A DNA stretch of 64,000 bases from Streptomyces sp. CB02366. GTDB lineage: Bacteria > Actinomycetota > Actinomycetes > Streptomycetales > Streptomycetaceae. Under the pieces are notes generated by a model that worked only from the letters and a program-made list of their open reading frames with translations, was not told the origin of the DNA and did no database searches. A program made the position numbers and the translations under genes. The stretch lies in NCBI RefSeq assembly GCF_001905905.1, contig NZ_LIVT01000003.1, positions 558,001-622,000 on the forward strand. Reading direction: 5' to 3'. This document shows, in pieces, positions 8,301-15,626 of this stretch (positions are counted from its first letter, which is position 1; each line of letters starts with the position of its first letter).

Positions 8301-10059
8301 GCTCGGCCCGCTCACCGACGCCGAGTTGGCCGAGCGGGGCGCCGAGCCGTCCTGGGCCCCGGAGCTGGCCACGGCCCGCCGGGCGATCCAGGTCCGGATC
8401 GCCGGCGCCGACCACTGGGCGGCGATCGAGGACGCGGGCCGGCTGCGGGACGCCCTGGGCACCGCACTCCCGGTCGGCGTTCCGGAAGCGTTCACCGAGC
8501 CGGTGAAGGATCCGCTCGGAGACCTCCTGGCCCGGTACGCGCGGACGCACGGGCCGTTCACCGCCGCCCGGGCCGCCGAGCGCTTCGGGCTCGGTACCGC
8601 CGTCACCGACGGGGCGCTGCAACGGCTCTCGGCGTCCGGCCGGACCGTCCAGGGCGAGTTCCACCCGGCGGGCATCGGCCAGGAGTGGTGCGACGCGACG
8701 GTGCTGCGCCGGCTCCGCCGCCGTTCGCTGGCGGCCCTCCGCCAGGAGCTGGAGCCGGTGCCGCCCGCCGCTCTCGCCTCCTTCCTCCCCCAGTGGCAGC
8801 ACTTCGGCTCCCACCGGCTGCGCGGCATCGACGGGCTGGCCCGCGCCGTCGAGCAGCTCCAGGGCGCGCCCGTTCCCGCCTCGGCGCTGGAGAAGCTGGT
8901 TCTGCCGAGCCGGGTCATGGGCTACACCCCGGCGATGCTCGACGAGCTGACGACCACCGGCGAGGTCCTCTGGGCCGGGGCGGGGGCGCTGCCCGGCAAG
9001 GACGGCTGGGTCTCCCTCCACCTCGCCGACAGCGCGCCGCTGCTGCTGCCGCCGCCGCATCCTCTGGAGCTGTCGGCGCTCCACGAGTCCGTCCTCACCA
9101 CGCTCTCCGGCGGATACGGCCTCTTCTTCCGCCAGATCGCCGATCAGGTCCGGGCCACCACCCACCCGGACTGCACGGACCAGCAGTTGGCCGACGCCGT
9201 GTGGGACCTGGCCTGGTCGGGGCGGCTCACCAACGACACCCTGGCCCCTTTGCGCTCGCTGCTGGGCTCGGGGCGGACGGCCGGGGCCACCGCCCACCGC
9301 TCCCGGCGCAGCGTTCCGCGCGGGCGTTACGGATCGCTCACCGCCGACGCCCGCACCGCCTCCCGTACCGGCCCGCCGACCGTCTCCGGGCGCTGGTCCC
9401 TGCTCCCTCCGGTCGAGCCGGAGCGCACCCATCGCGCCCACGCCCTGGCCCGCACCCTTCTCGACCGGCACGGCGTGGTGACCCGCGGCGCGGTGCAGGC
9501 CGAGGGGGTGGAGGGCGGCTTCTCCGCGACGTACCGCGTGCTGGCCGCCTTCGAGGACAACGGGCAGGCGCGTCGCGGTTATGTGGTCGAGGGGCTGGGG
9601 GCCGCCCAGTTCGCGATGGACGGCGCGGTGGACCGGCTGCGGGCGGCCTCCGCGGCTCGTGACCGCCGCGATCCGGAGGCCGTGCCCGAGGCCGTGGTGC
9701 TCGCCGCCGCCGACCCGGCCAACGCCTACGGCGCGGCGCTGCCGTGGCCCGAGTCTCCGGACGGCGCCGGACACAAGCCGGGCCGCAAGGCGGGGGCCCT
9801 GGTGGTCCTCGTCGACGGCGAGTTGACGCTCTACATGGAGCGCGGCGGCAAGACCCTCCTGGCCTGGCCGTCCGACCCCGACTCCCCGGCCCTGCGAGCA
9901 GCGGCCGAAGCCCTGGCCGCCTCCGCCCGAGCCGGAGCCCTGGGCACGGTGACCGTGGAGCGGACGAACGGCGTCTCCTCCCTCACCTCGCCGCTGGGCC
10001 GCGCCCTGGAGGCCGCCGGGTTCCTCGCCACCCCCAAAGGCCTGCGCCTGCGCGCCTGA
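5383..10059 (+). CDS. lhr: Lhr family large ATP-dependent helicase
   Basis: A 1558-residue DExH-box superfamily 2 helicase of the Lhr (large helicase-related) type. Walker A VVAPTGSGKTLAAF lies near residue 45, motif II ILDEVHAV near 167, motif III GLSATV, and the second RecA domain has SSLELGIDMGAVDLVV and QRVGRAGHQ. The remaining ~900 residues are the winged-helix, Lhr-core and C-terminal DUF typical of full-length actinobacterial Lhr (1500-1550 residues). The family is implicated in DNA repair. nei follows 68 bp downstream on the same strand. ATG at 5383 is chosen; ATG at 5374 is possible. Confidence 0.95.
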   Translation: MTGSALDAFSPATRSWFAGAFSAPTAAQEGAWRAIGEGSDVLVVAPTGSGKTLAAFLASLDRLAAEPPPADARKRCRVLYVSPLKALAVDVERNLRSPLTGIRQESVRLGLPEPEVRVGIRSGDTPAAERRSMATRPPDILITTPESLFLMLTSSARDALAGVETVILDEVHAVAGTKRGAHLALSLERLDELLTRPARRIGLSATVRPVDEVARFLSPQRKVEIVQPRSAKEFDLSVVVPVEDLGELGGSPATDGDSGQADKPSIWPHVEERIADLVQAHRSTIVFANSRRLAERLCNRLNEIAYERATGAAFDADAPAPALPEAHAPAEVMAQSGAGRGAPALLARAHHGSVSKEQRAQVEEDLKAGRLPAVVATSSLELGIDMGAVDLVVQVESPPSVASGLQRVGRAGHQVGAVSTGVVFPKYRGDLVQAAVVTERMREGAIEALRIPSNPLDVLAQQLVAMVALDSWQADDLLALARRAAPFASLPESAFTGVLDMLAGRYPSDAFAELRPRVVWDRVAGTVTGRPGAQRLAVTSGGTIPDRGLFGVFLAGADPKKGGGRVGELDEEMVYESRVGDVFTLGTTSWRIEDITRDRVLVSPAPGVPGRLPFWKGDQLGRPLELGRALGAFLREIGGLSDEDARLRLLAAGLDAWAADNVLAYLAEQRRACGHVPDDRTILVERFRDELGDWRVVVHSPFGAQVHAPWALALSARLGERYGMDAQVMHADDGIVLRLPDADMMGLGLLDFDAPDAGTGEPPAPGATYDGDQPPVGAADVVFDRGEVEQIVTDQVGGSALFASRFRECAARALLLPRRSPGKRTPLWQQRQRASQLLQVASEFGSFPIVLEAVRECLQDVFDVPGLTELMGDLEARRVRLVEVTTQEPSPFARSLLFGYVAQFLYEGDSPLAERRAAALSLDSRLLAELLGRAELRELLDPEVLAELERELQWLTEDRRIKDVEGVADLLRVLGPLTDAELAERGAEPSWAPELATARRAIQVRIAGADHWAAIEDAGRLRDALGTALPVGVPEAFTEPVKDPLGDLLARYARTHGPFTAARAAERFGLGTAVTDGALQRLSASGRTVQGEFHPAGIGQEWCDATVLRRLRRRSLAALRQELEPVPPAALASFLPQWQHFGSHRLRGIDGLARAVEQLQGAPVPASALEKLVLPSRVMGYTPAMLDELTTTGEVLWAGAGALPGKDGWVSLHLADSAPLLLPPPHPLELSALHESVLTTLSGGYGLFFRQIADQVRATTHPDCTDQQLADAVWDLAWSGRLTNDTLAPLRSLLGSGRTAGATAHRSRRSVPRGRYGSLTADARTASRTGPPTVSGRWSLLPPVEPERTHRAHALARTLLDRHGVVTRGAVQAEGVEGGFSATYRVLAAFEDNGQARRGYVVEGLGAAQFAMDGAVDRLRAASAARDRRDPEAVPEAVVLAAADPANAYGAALPWPESPDGAGHKPGRKAGALVVLVDGELTLYMERGGKTLLAWPSDPDSPALRAAAEALAASARAGALGTVTVERTNGVSSLTSPLGRALEAAGFLATPKGLRLRA

Positions 10060-10127
10060 TCCGGACAGACGCCCCTCCTGAGGAGCGGACCGGCGCGCAC
10101 CCGCTCCCGTGCACCCATCATGGAGGC

Positions 10128-11042
10128 ATGCCCGAAGGAGACACCGTCCTGCAGACGGCCACCAGATTGCACACGGCGCTGGCGGGCCGGGTGCTGGTCC
10201 GGTCGGACCTGCGCGTTCCGCGCTTCGCCACCGCCGACCTCACCGGCCGCACCGTTCTGGACGTCGTCGCGCGCGGCAAGCACCTGCTGACCAGGATCGA
10301 GGGCGGGCTGACCCTCCACAGCCACCTCCGGATGGACGGCGCCTGGCGGGTGTACGCCCCGGACGAACGGTGGCGGGGCGGCCCGGGGCACCAGATCCGC
10401 GCGATCCTCGGCAACGCGGAGCACACGGCGGTCGGTTACCGGCTCCCCGTGCTGGAGCTGCTGCGGACCGACGAGGAGAGCCGGGCCGTGGGCCATCTGG
10501 GGCCGGACCTGCTGGGCCCGGACTGGAACCCGGCCCTCGCCCTGGAGCGGCTGCTCGCCGCCCCGGAGCGCCCCATCGGCGAGGCCCTGCTGGACCAGCG
10601 CAACCTGGCGGGCATCGGCAACGTCTACAAGTGCGAGCTGTGCTTCCTGGCCCGCGTCACCCCGTGGCTCGCCGTGGGCTCCCTTCCCGACGGCGTACTC
10701 CCCCGGCTCGTCACCGCCGCCGAACGCCTGCTGCACGCCAACCGCGACCGTCCCACCCGCACCACGACGATCGCCTCGGAACTCCGCTCCCCGCCGAGCA
10801 GGCTCCCGCCTCCGGCCCCGGGCGCGCCCGCAGGCCCCAGCACCCCATCGCGCCCGGCCTCGGCCGCCCCCGCCACCGACCGTCCGCGAGCGCTCCCTCC
10901 CGTCCGCGTGCGGGAGCCGTTGTACGTGTACGGACGTGGTCGCCGCCCCTGCCTGCGCTGCGGCACTCCGATCCGCCGCGCCGACCAGGACGACCGGCCC
11001 ACCTACTGGTGTCCCGTCTGCCAATCCGGACCGACCCCCTGA
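10128..11042 (+). CDS. nei: Fpg/Nei family DNA glycosylase (endonuclease VIII type)
   Basis: A 304-residue base-excision-repair glycosylase/AP lyase. The mature N-terminus MPEGDTV carries the catalytic Pro2 and Glu3. The helix-two-turn-helix segment LLDQRNLAGIGNVYKCE lies near residue 155, and the C-terminal zinc finger CLRCGTPIRR...WCPVCQ is intact. A Pro/Ala-rich insert (about residues 220-265) precedes the finger. It removes oxidised bases. It follows lhr on the same strand, so both are probably co-expressed as a repair unit. Confidence 0.93.
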   Translation: MPEGDTVLQTATRLHTALAGRVLVRSDLRVPRFATADLTGRTVLDVVARGKHLLTRIEGGLTLHSHLRMDGAWRVYAPDERWRGGPGHQIRAILGNAEHTAVGYRLPVLELLRTDEESRAVGHLGPDLLGPDWNPALALERLLAAPERPIGEALLDQRNLAGIGNVYKCELCFLARVTPWLAVGSLPDGVLPRLVTAAERLLHANRDRPTRTTTIASELRSPPSRLPPPAPGAPAGPSTPSRPASAAPATDRPRALPPVRVREPLYVYGRGRRPCLRCGTPIRRADQDDRPTYWCPVCQSGPTP

Positions 11043-11047
11043 AGGCC

Positions 11048-11462
11048 GTCGCCGTCCCCCTCTCCTCGACGTCACCGACCGCGCGGGGCCGGGCGGCGGT
11101 CGAGGCGGCCGGGCGGCTCGACATCCTGGTCGCCACGGCCGAGATCATGCATACCGGCAGCAGGCTGGGGACGGCGGACGAGAACGTGAAGCGGGTGCTG
11201 GGGGCCAGAATTCACCGAAAAGCTGTACGCCCGCCAGAAAGCGGCCCGTTCCCCGGCGGCCCGCTCCACAACCGGTTCGCTGATCGCGATGGCCTCCGGA
11301 GCGGTGGACGCCGCGAGCGCGGGCCGGCTCTGCTACGGCGTCGCGAAGGCCGCCGTGGTGCAGCGCGCCAAGCCCCCGGCCACCGAGCCGGGAGCGCACG
11401 CCATACGAGTGAACGCCGTCGCCCCCGGCGGGATCCGTACCCCGATGCCCCCGGCACGGTGA
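11048..11462 (+). pseudogene. Broken short-chain dehydrogenase/reductase (SDR)
   Basis: SDR fragments lie in three different frames in the right order. LLDVTDRAG (around 11063) recalls the adenine-pocket Asp motif. AAVEAAGRLDILVATAEIM (around 11098) matches the LDxLVNNAGI segment. From about 11280 a third frame reads IAMASG, then CYGVAKAAVV with the YxxxK catalytic pair, then IRVNAVAPGGIRTPM, the conserved SDR tail. At least two frameshifts and loss of the N-terminal Rossmann glycine motif make it non-functional. Substrate is unknown. Confidence 0.7.
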
Positions 11463-11599
11463 GGCGGAACGACACCGGGTGAAGGCGGATGAAGACTAGG
11501 GGGAAGCGACGAGGGCCCGGGGCTCACTGTCGGGCCGGGCGGGCGGACCCGAGGGCGTCGCCCGCCCGGTGCCCCATCCGGCCTCCGCCGCCTCGGTCT

Positions 11600-12019
11600 T
11601 CACGACCGGCCGGGCCCTCCGGCCGACCGGCGGCGACGCCACGCCCTGGTGAACCGCCGGCGGGCTTCCGACGCCCTGCCAAGCCACCGCCCGGCACCCT
11701 CCCGGCGGAGCCACCGGGCGGCGCCCGACGCCCCGCTGAACCACCGGCCGGCCCCGGACCGCCCACCCCCGGCGGGCACCGTGGAGCCCGGCGACCCCAC
11801 CGGACCCTCCTGCCCCGGCGACCCCGCCGGGCCTTCCTGCCCCCGCAGCCCCATCGGCCCCACCGACGCGACGTGGACCGGCAACAGGCTCAGTCCCCAG
11901 CCGCCCGCCGCCACCGCCCCCTCCACCCAGCCAGCCTGATCCGGACGCAGGACCAGCCGGAGCACCGCCCACCACCACAGCCCCCCGAGAACCAGCGCCG
12001 GCATCCATCGCCGTATCAT
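11600..12019 (-). CDS. Small membrane protein with low-complexity tail
   Basis: A 139-residue reading frame starting MIRRWMPALVLGGLWWWAVL, preceded by a good ribosome site (GGGAGG, six bases upstream). Residues 7-25 form one membrane helix, followed by an amphipathic segment GWGLSLLPVHVASVG. The second half is a Gly/Arg/Pro-rich region with near-repeats of GQEGPxGSPG that looks like translated noise. The first ~60 residues are convincing; the true C-terminus may be closer or altered by a frameshift. Function unknown. Confidence 0.45.
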   Translation of the reverse strand: MIRRWMPALVLGGLWWWAVLRLVLRPDQAGWVEGAVAAGGWGLSLLPVHVASVGPMGLRGQEGPAGSPGQEGPVGSPGSTVPAGGGRSGAGRWFSGASGAARWLRREGAGRWLGRASEARRRFTRAWRRRRSAGGPGRS

Positions 12020-12130
12020 CGCTGCCTCCCACGGCCGACGTCCTTTCCGGCAGTTTCCCCTGATGGGTGCAGGGGTGCATCCAGAACGCCCGGTCGAACG
12101 ACCGCCCCACAGCGCCCCCGCACACGACAC

Positions 12131-12161
12131 GAGCGCCCCCGCCATGACGGCGGGGGCGCTC
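12131..12161 (-). terminator. Rho-independent-type terminator downstream of csbD
   Basis: Perfect 13-bp stem GAGCGCCCCCGCC / GGCGGGGGCGCTC with a 5-base loop, lying 39 bp after the csbD stop on the reverse strand. There is no strong U tract, as usual for Streptomyces. Confidence 0.75.
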
Positions 12162-12199
12162 ACATCCGGGGGTGACGGCTACGGGAGCCGTGGGGCGGC

Positions 12200-12394
12200 T
12201 TACGTGGCGTCGTCGTCCCGGCGAAGGGAGTCCTTGACGCCCTTGGCACGCTCGCCGAGGCCGTCAGCGGTGTCCTTGGCTCCGCCCTTGGCCTGGTCGG
12301 TCTTGCCCTCGGCCTCCTTGCGGTGGTCGCCGGTCAGCTTGCCGACCGCTTCCTTGCCCTTGCCCTTCAGCTTGTCCATGGCTCCGTCGCTCAT
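12200..12394 (-). CDS. CsbD family stress-response protein
   Basis: A 64-residue, highly charged, Lys/Gly-rich protein starting MSDGAMDKLKGKGKEAVGKL, the CsbD signature, with KTDQAKGGAKDTADGLGERA continuing the repeated amphipathic pattern. CsbD proteins are small, abundant general-stress proteins of unknown biochemical role. An AAGGAG ribosome site lies eight bases before the ATG. In the unlysogenised chromosome it would be the next gene downstream of dps on the same strand, so two stress genes were separated by the prophage. Confidence 0.88.
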   Translation of the reverse strand: MSDGAMDKLKGKGKEAVGKLTGDHRKEAEGKTDQAKGGAKDTADGLGERAKGVKDSLRRDDDAT

Positions 12395-12443
12395 GATGTC
12401 GCTCCTTCTCGCTCGTCGGACACCTCGCGGTCGTCGGCCGGGC

Positions 12444-12462
12444 CCCGACCGAAGCGGTCGGG
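12444..12462 (-). terminator. Probable native dps terminator, displaced by the prophage
   Basis: An 8-bp perfect stem CCCGACCG / CGGTCGGG with loop AAG. In the unoccupied chromosome this lies 24 bp beyond the att core, immediately downstream of the dps stop. The prophage now separates it from dps by 40 kb. Assignment to dps is inference from the reconstructed attB. Confidence 0.5.
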
Positions 12463-12485
12463 TGCGGCCGTCCGTCCCGGTCGGG

Positions 12486-12521
12486 TGGTCAGGCGCTTTC
12501 CGCTTGGAACATCCAGGCGTG
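12486..12521. other. attL: attL: 36-bp prophage attachment core, left copy
   Basis: This 36-bp segment, beginning TGGTCAGGCGC and ending CATCCAGGCGTG, is repeated exactly at 52672-52707. It equals, on the reverse strand, the last ten dps codons (HAWMFQAESA), the stop and two further bases. Flanking bases differ on both sides of each copy, so the repeat boundaries are sharp. The integrase gene starts 10 bp to the right, as usual for tyrosine-integrase prophages. Confidence 0.93.
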
Positions 12522-12531
12522 ATGTGCCGAA

Positions 12532-13860
12532 CTACGCTCTGAGCTGGGCTACTACCCCGGAACCCGGTCGGGATTCCGGAATCCTTCCGCCCGTCTCCGA
12601 GGATTCCGCCTTGCTGGCCCTGGCGTGATCGTCAGCGCTGTGCAGCGTTCTGCGGTGTTCTGCAGAAGATTCCGCCGCGCCGCCAGTCTCACCCGGCTCG
12701 GCCCACGCCGCATCCAGAACGTCCCGCGTCCGCTCCTCCGCCTCGGCGAAGAGGTGGCTGTACGTGCGCAGCGTGGTCATGACGTCCTTGTGCCCGAGGC
12801 GCTTCTGCACAACCTTCGGGTTCTCCCCGCCCGCGATGAGGACGCTGGCGTAGTGGTGGCGCAGCTCGTGCCAGTGCCGAGGGCGCACCTTCGCCTTCTT
12901 GCAGATCGACTTCAGGGCGGCGTCGATCGTCGACTCTCCGATCAGCCCGGCCGCCGGCATCGTGAAGATGAGCCCGGCCCCGGGCCCGTCGCCCGGCACG
13001 GGGTGCCGCTCGATGTACGCGGCGAGGACGTCGACCACCCGGCGGTTCAGCGGCAGGGTGCGGAGCCCGGCGCCCGTCTTCAGCTCATCGAAGTACAGCC
13101 CCTTCCCCCGCTCGTACACGAGCTGCTGGTCGACCAGCATGGTGCGCCGCAGGAAGTCGACGCGCGCGAGCCGCAGGCCGCGGATCTCCCCCGAGCGCAG
13201 CCCCGTCAGCGCGGTGACCTCCAGCATGGTGCGCCACCGGTCGATCGTGGCGGCGGCGATGAGCTGCCTCACCTCGGCGATGTCGGGCGGCTGGACCGCG
13301 GTCTCGTCCATGGCGGGCGCGGGGATCTGCTCGAACGGCGACACGGGGATAATGCGGTCGATGACGGCAAGGCGGAACACGCCGCGGACGTACCGGGCGA
13401 CCCGGTTCGGGTAGGTGCCGGACAGCTTGTACTTGCTGATGAGGAGCTTCTGCCACGCCCCGGCCTCGGACGGCTTGATGGACCGGATCTCCCGCTGACC
13501 CCACTCGGGGAACAGGTACCGGCGGAGCGCCCCGAGGTACTCGACCTCGGAGCGCCCGTTGATGGACTGGGCTGGCAGCCACGTGTCCAGCGCGAACCGC
13601 TCGACGGTGACGCGCCCGGCCTTGGGGTCCAGCCAGGAGCCGCTCTGCTTCGCCGCCTCCTGCTTGTTGATCTCCCGCTCGGCCTCGACTTTCGTCGCCC
13701 AGAGGCTGGTGATCTCCTTGCCGTTCGGGTCGTCGTACCGGGCCTGCCAGCGCTTGCCCTTCCCGTGGACGGCTGCGGCGACCATGCCCTTGTGCTGCCC
13801 GCACTCGGGCTCGCCCGGGGCCGGGCGGGTCTTGTGCCAGCGGTCAGCGACGTACCCCAT
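12532..13860 (-). CDS. int: Tyrosine-recombinase integrase
   Basis: A 442-residue phage integrase. The N-terminal part has an AP2-like arm-binding segment (KRWQARYDDPNGKEITSLWA, about residues 35-55), followed by a SAM-like core-binding domain and the catalytic domain from about 200. Catalytic residues are visible: Arg in ALTGLRSGEIRGL, His-x-x-Arg in WHELRHHYAS, His in RLGHKD, and the nucleophilic Tyr in TLRTYSHLF. It should recombine attP with the dps 3' end. Start MGYVADRW at 13860 is preferred because an upstream in-frame ATG would run through the neighbouring small gene. Its last codons contain a probable arm site. Confidence 0.95.
   Translation of the reverse strand: MGYVADRWHKTRPAPGEPECGQHKGMVAAAVHGKGKRWQARYDDPNGKEITSLWATKVEAEREINKQEAAKQSGSWLDPKAGRVTVERFALDTWLPAQSINGRSEVEYLGALRRYLFPEWGQREIRSIKPSEAGAWQKLLISKYKLSGTYPNRVARYVRGVFRLAVIDRIIPVSPFEQIPAPAMDETAVQPPDIAEVRQLIAAATIDRWRTMLEVTALTGLRSGEIRGLRLARVDFLRRTMLVDQQLVYERGKGLYFDELKTGAGLRTLPLNRRVVDVLAAYIERHPVPGDGPGAGLIFTMPAAGLIGESTIDAALKSICKKAKVRPRHWHELRHHYASVLIAGGENPKVVQKRLGHKDVMTTLRTYSHLFAEAEERTRDVLDAAWAEPGETGGAAESSAEHRRTLHSADDHARASKAESSETGGRIPESRPGSGVVAQLRA
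12574..12589 (+). repeat. Candidate integrase arm-type site, left
   Basis: TTCCGGAATCCTTCCG, 53 bp inside attL. The identical 16-mer occurs at 52543-52558 and a 14/16 copy at 52572-52587, near attR. Occurrence of the same word next to both att cores suits arm-type binding by the integrase N-terminal domain. The site lies within the integrase coding sequence. Confidence 0.55.
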
Positions 13861-14053
13861 GGAGCGCTCCCAGTGTGCTGCCGGCGTCCACTCCGGCCCC
13901 GAGGAGGTGGAGTGCGGCTTGGGTGCGCATTCGGGGGTCGGTGCTGGCCAGCGTGTTGATGACGGCGGTAGGCCGCCCGTCGAGGCGGACGGTGAGTGCG
14001 GCCACGTTCGGGCCAAGTGCGGCGGAGATTATGTTCGGCTTCGGCTCAGGCAT
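13844..14053 (-). CDS. Small conserved-looking protein upstream of integrase
   Basis: A 69-residue protein, MPEPKPNIISAALGPNVAAL..., overlapping the integrase start by 17 bp and on the same strand, suggesting co-transcription. It has an Ala/Leu-rich helical pattern with no recognisable catalytic motif. The overlap and the absence of an alternative ORF support it as a real gene. Function unknown; a role with the integrase is only a positional guess. Confidence 0.5.
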   Translation of the reverse strand: MPEPKPNIISAALGPNVAALTVRLDGRPTAVINTLASTDPRMRTQAALHLLGAGVDAGSTLGALHGVRR

Positions 14054-14127
14054 GTGGTTCCCCGTTCTCTTCCGGAGCGGCAGACTCCGGGTGAGAGAGG
14101 AGAATATGCCGCGTCACCACTTGGTGA

Positions 14128-14586
14128 CTACGAGTTCCCCCGTTTTGTTGAAGGTTGCACGCCATCCGTCTCGCGGATGAGCCCTTGCTTGCGCATTTCG
14201 TCCACGGCGATCTGGGTGGCGGCGCGGATCTCAGCGGCGGTGGCGTGCTCGGTGGCGCGGACCATCGCGTTCGCCATGATCCCGGCTAGGTGCTCGGCGT
14301 CGATGTGCCCTTGGTCGGCTGGCACGTCGCGCCACCCTTCGCCTGGCGGCGCGGCCCCGTCGAGGACGGCGTCGATCGCACCTTCGGGCCAGCCGAGCGC
14401 GGCGGCGATGCGGGCGATGGTGTAGGGCATCCGCTTCTTCGGGACGGTGCCGCCTTCTGCTTCCTGGACGCTGCGGCTGGATACGCCGGCGAGTTCTCCG
14501 AGTTCGGCTTGCGTGAGGCTGCGTGCTTCGCGGGCGGTTCGGAGGGCTTGGCCGAGCCGGGCCCAGCTCTGTGGGTCGCGGTTCAT
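14128..14586 (-). CDS. XRE-family prophage repressor candidate
   Basis: A 152-residue protein with an N-terminal helix-turn-helix (residues about 10-65): LGQALRTAREARSLTQAELG then LAGVSSRSVQEAEGG. A helical C-terminal region (residues 90-152, rich in Ala and Glu) may mediate oligomerisation. No LexA-type Ser/Lys peptidase motif is seen, so RecA-stimulated self-cleavage is not indicated. It is divergent from a second XRE regulator across a 206-bp intergenic region holding repeated CGTTGCG operators, the layout of a lysis/lysogeny switch. Start MNRDPQSW is preferred; the nearest upstream ATG falls inside the operator region. Confidence 0.75.
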   Translation of the reverse strand: MNRDPQSWARLGQALRTAREARSLTQAELGELAGVSSRSVQEAEGGTVPKKRMPYTIARIAAALGWPEGAIDAVLDGAAPPGEGWRDVPADQGHIDAEHLAGIMANAMVRATEHATAAEIRAATQIAVDEMRKQGLIRETDGVQPSTKRGNS

Positions 14587-14616
14587 GGGGGTGGCCTCTC
14601 TCCCTGTGTATGTCAT

Positions 14617-14642
14617 ATGCACGCAACGGCGCGCAACGATCG
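14617..14642. promoter_or_regulatory. Operator cluster on the repressor side
   Basis: Between the divergent regulators, this segment contains tandem GCAACG-type words: ACGCAACGG, GCGCAACGA and a degenerate CGGCAACA. Read on the other strand they are CGTTGCG, the same word that lies inside the Cro-side promoter at 14773-14779. Shared words in both divergent promoters indicate binding sites of the repressor and/or Cro. Confidence 0.5.
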
Positions 14643-14756
14643 GCAACAGAGTAAGGCCACCCTGGCTGGCACGCGATGCCGACCCCAGAGATTGACCGAA
14701 AACCCATCAGGCGTCTACGGACAGTGACCCGGCTCGACGCGTCTCAACACGTCCCC

Positions 14757-14785
14757 TTGCATCCCTGCGCATCGTTGCGTATCGT
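14757..14785 (+). promoter_or_regulatory. Early promoter with internal operator, probably leaderless
   Basis: -35 TTGCAT at 14757-14762, exactly 17 bases, then -10 TATCGT at 14780-14785. The expected start point coincides with the ATG at 14793, so the Cro-like gene is probably translated from a leaderless transcript. CATCGTTGCG overlaps the spacer, so bound repressor would block RNA polymerase. Confidence 0.55.
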
Positions 14786-14792
14786 CTCTCTC

Positions 14793-15068
14793 ATGAAGGC
14801 CGACGGACCGAGAATCCGGAAGCAACGCGAAACGAGTGGCCAGGGGCTGCGCCGGTTCGCAAAGGCTGCCGGGATCTCTGCATCACACCTCTCCCGCATC
14901 GAACGAGGGGAGACGGACCCCCAGCCCGAGGCGCTCGCCAGAATCGCCACCCAACTGGGGTGCACCATCGGCGACCTCGAACCGAAAACGAACGGAGACG
15001 ACAGTGGCAAGGACCACCGCCGCGCCGGACCTGATGACGACGAAGGAAGTCGCGGCGCTCATCCGTAA
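14793..15068 (+). CDS. XRE-family Cro-like regulator
   Basis: A 91-residue protein with a clear HTH_3 domain: GLRRFAKAAGISASHLSRIE followed by RGETDPQPEALARIATQLGC. It is the first gene of the rightward early operon and divergent from the repressor candidate, hence the Cro assignment. The C-terminal 30 residues are charged and overlap the next gene by 65 bp in another frame. There is no ribosome site before the ATG, consistent with leaderless translation. Confidence 0.78.
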   Translation: MKADGPRIRKQRETSGQGLRRFAKAAGISASHLSRIERGETDPQPEALARIATQLGCTIGDLEPKTNGDDSGKDHRRAGPDDDEGSRGAHP

Positions 15069-15225
15069 GACGCCGCACGCCGTACGCCAGATGCGGCACC
15101 GGGGCATCGGCCCGCAGGGGACGCGCTTCGGCAGGGACACCCTCTACCGCCGGGACGTGGTCCTGGCGTGGCTGGAGGCCCGGGAGCAGGCGGACCCGCT
15201 GGCGCAGCGCGCCTTGGCCGCCTGA
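15004..15225 (+). CDS. Excisionase-like MerR-type DNA-binding protein
   Basis: A 73-residue protein with a winged-helix HTH_17 fold: MTTKEVAALIRKTPHAVRQM, then RHRGIGPQGTRFGRDTLYRR, then DVVLAWLEAR. This family comprises phage excisionases and small recombination directionality factors. Start is GTG at 15004 or ATG at 15034; the HTH is intact with either. A role as Xis with the dps-targeting integrase is plausible; a plain regulator is the alternative. Confidence 0.7.
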   Translation: MARTTAAPDLMTTKEVAALIRKTPHAVRQMRHRGIGPQGTRFGRDTLYRRDVVLAWLEAREQADPLAQRALAA

Positions 15226-15311
15226 TCCACCTCATGAAAGCGGGGCCGCCGGACCCTGGCCGGTCCGCTGCGACCCCTCGGCAGTACCTCAACACACGAA
15301 TCGAGGACACC

Positions 15312-15626
15312 GTGAAACAGAATCCTATCCCGCAGTTGGGTGCCGCGACGGCGCTGGTGCAGCTGCTGTCGGAGAACCCCAGCCTGCCGATGGCGTCGTG
15401 GTCCGTTGGGGAGTTCGCGCTCCACGGTCACCTGCACGACGGGGGGTTCGGTGCGCTGGGCCGGTACGCCGGTGTGCTGGGCGGGTCGATCCGGCCGCTC
15501 GGCAACGACTACCCGTCTGGCGGGCGGCTGGTGCGGGTGCATCGGCTGGTGGCGATGTGGCGGGACATCCCGGTGCACGTGGACGTGGTCCTGCCGGTGG
15601 CGGCGGATACGGCGGTGGCGGCATGA
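15312..15626 (+). CDS. Hypothetical phage early protein
   Basis: A 104-residue protein beginning VKQNPIPQLGAATALVQLLS from a GTG. An alternating pattern (MASWSVGEFALHGHLHDGGF, then RVHRLVAMWRDIPVHVDVV) suggests a small alpha/beta fold. It overlaps the next gene by 4 bp (ATGA), indicating coupled translation. No family recognised. Confidence 0.65.
   Translation: MKQNPIPQLGAATALVQLLSENPSLPMASWSVGEFALHGHLHDGGFGALGRYAGVLGGSIRPLGNDYPSGGRLVRVHRLVAMWRDIPVHVDVVLPVAADTAVAA

Noticed and set aside
7189..9774. 861-residue reverse frame inside lhr
   Set aside because: Antisense shadow with Gly/Arg/Gln composition and no recognisable domain, while the forward frame has full helicase motifs.
12486..12521. 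tRNA gene as integration target
   Set aside because: The repeat has no cloverleaf and reads as the end of dps.
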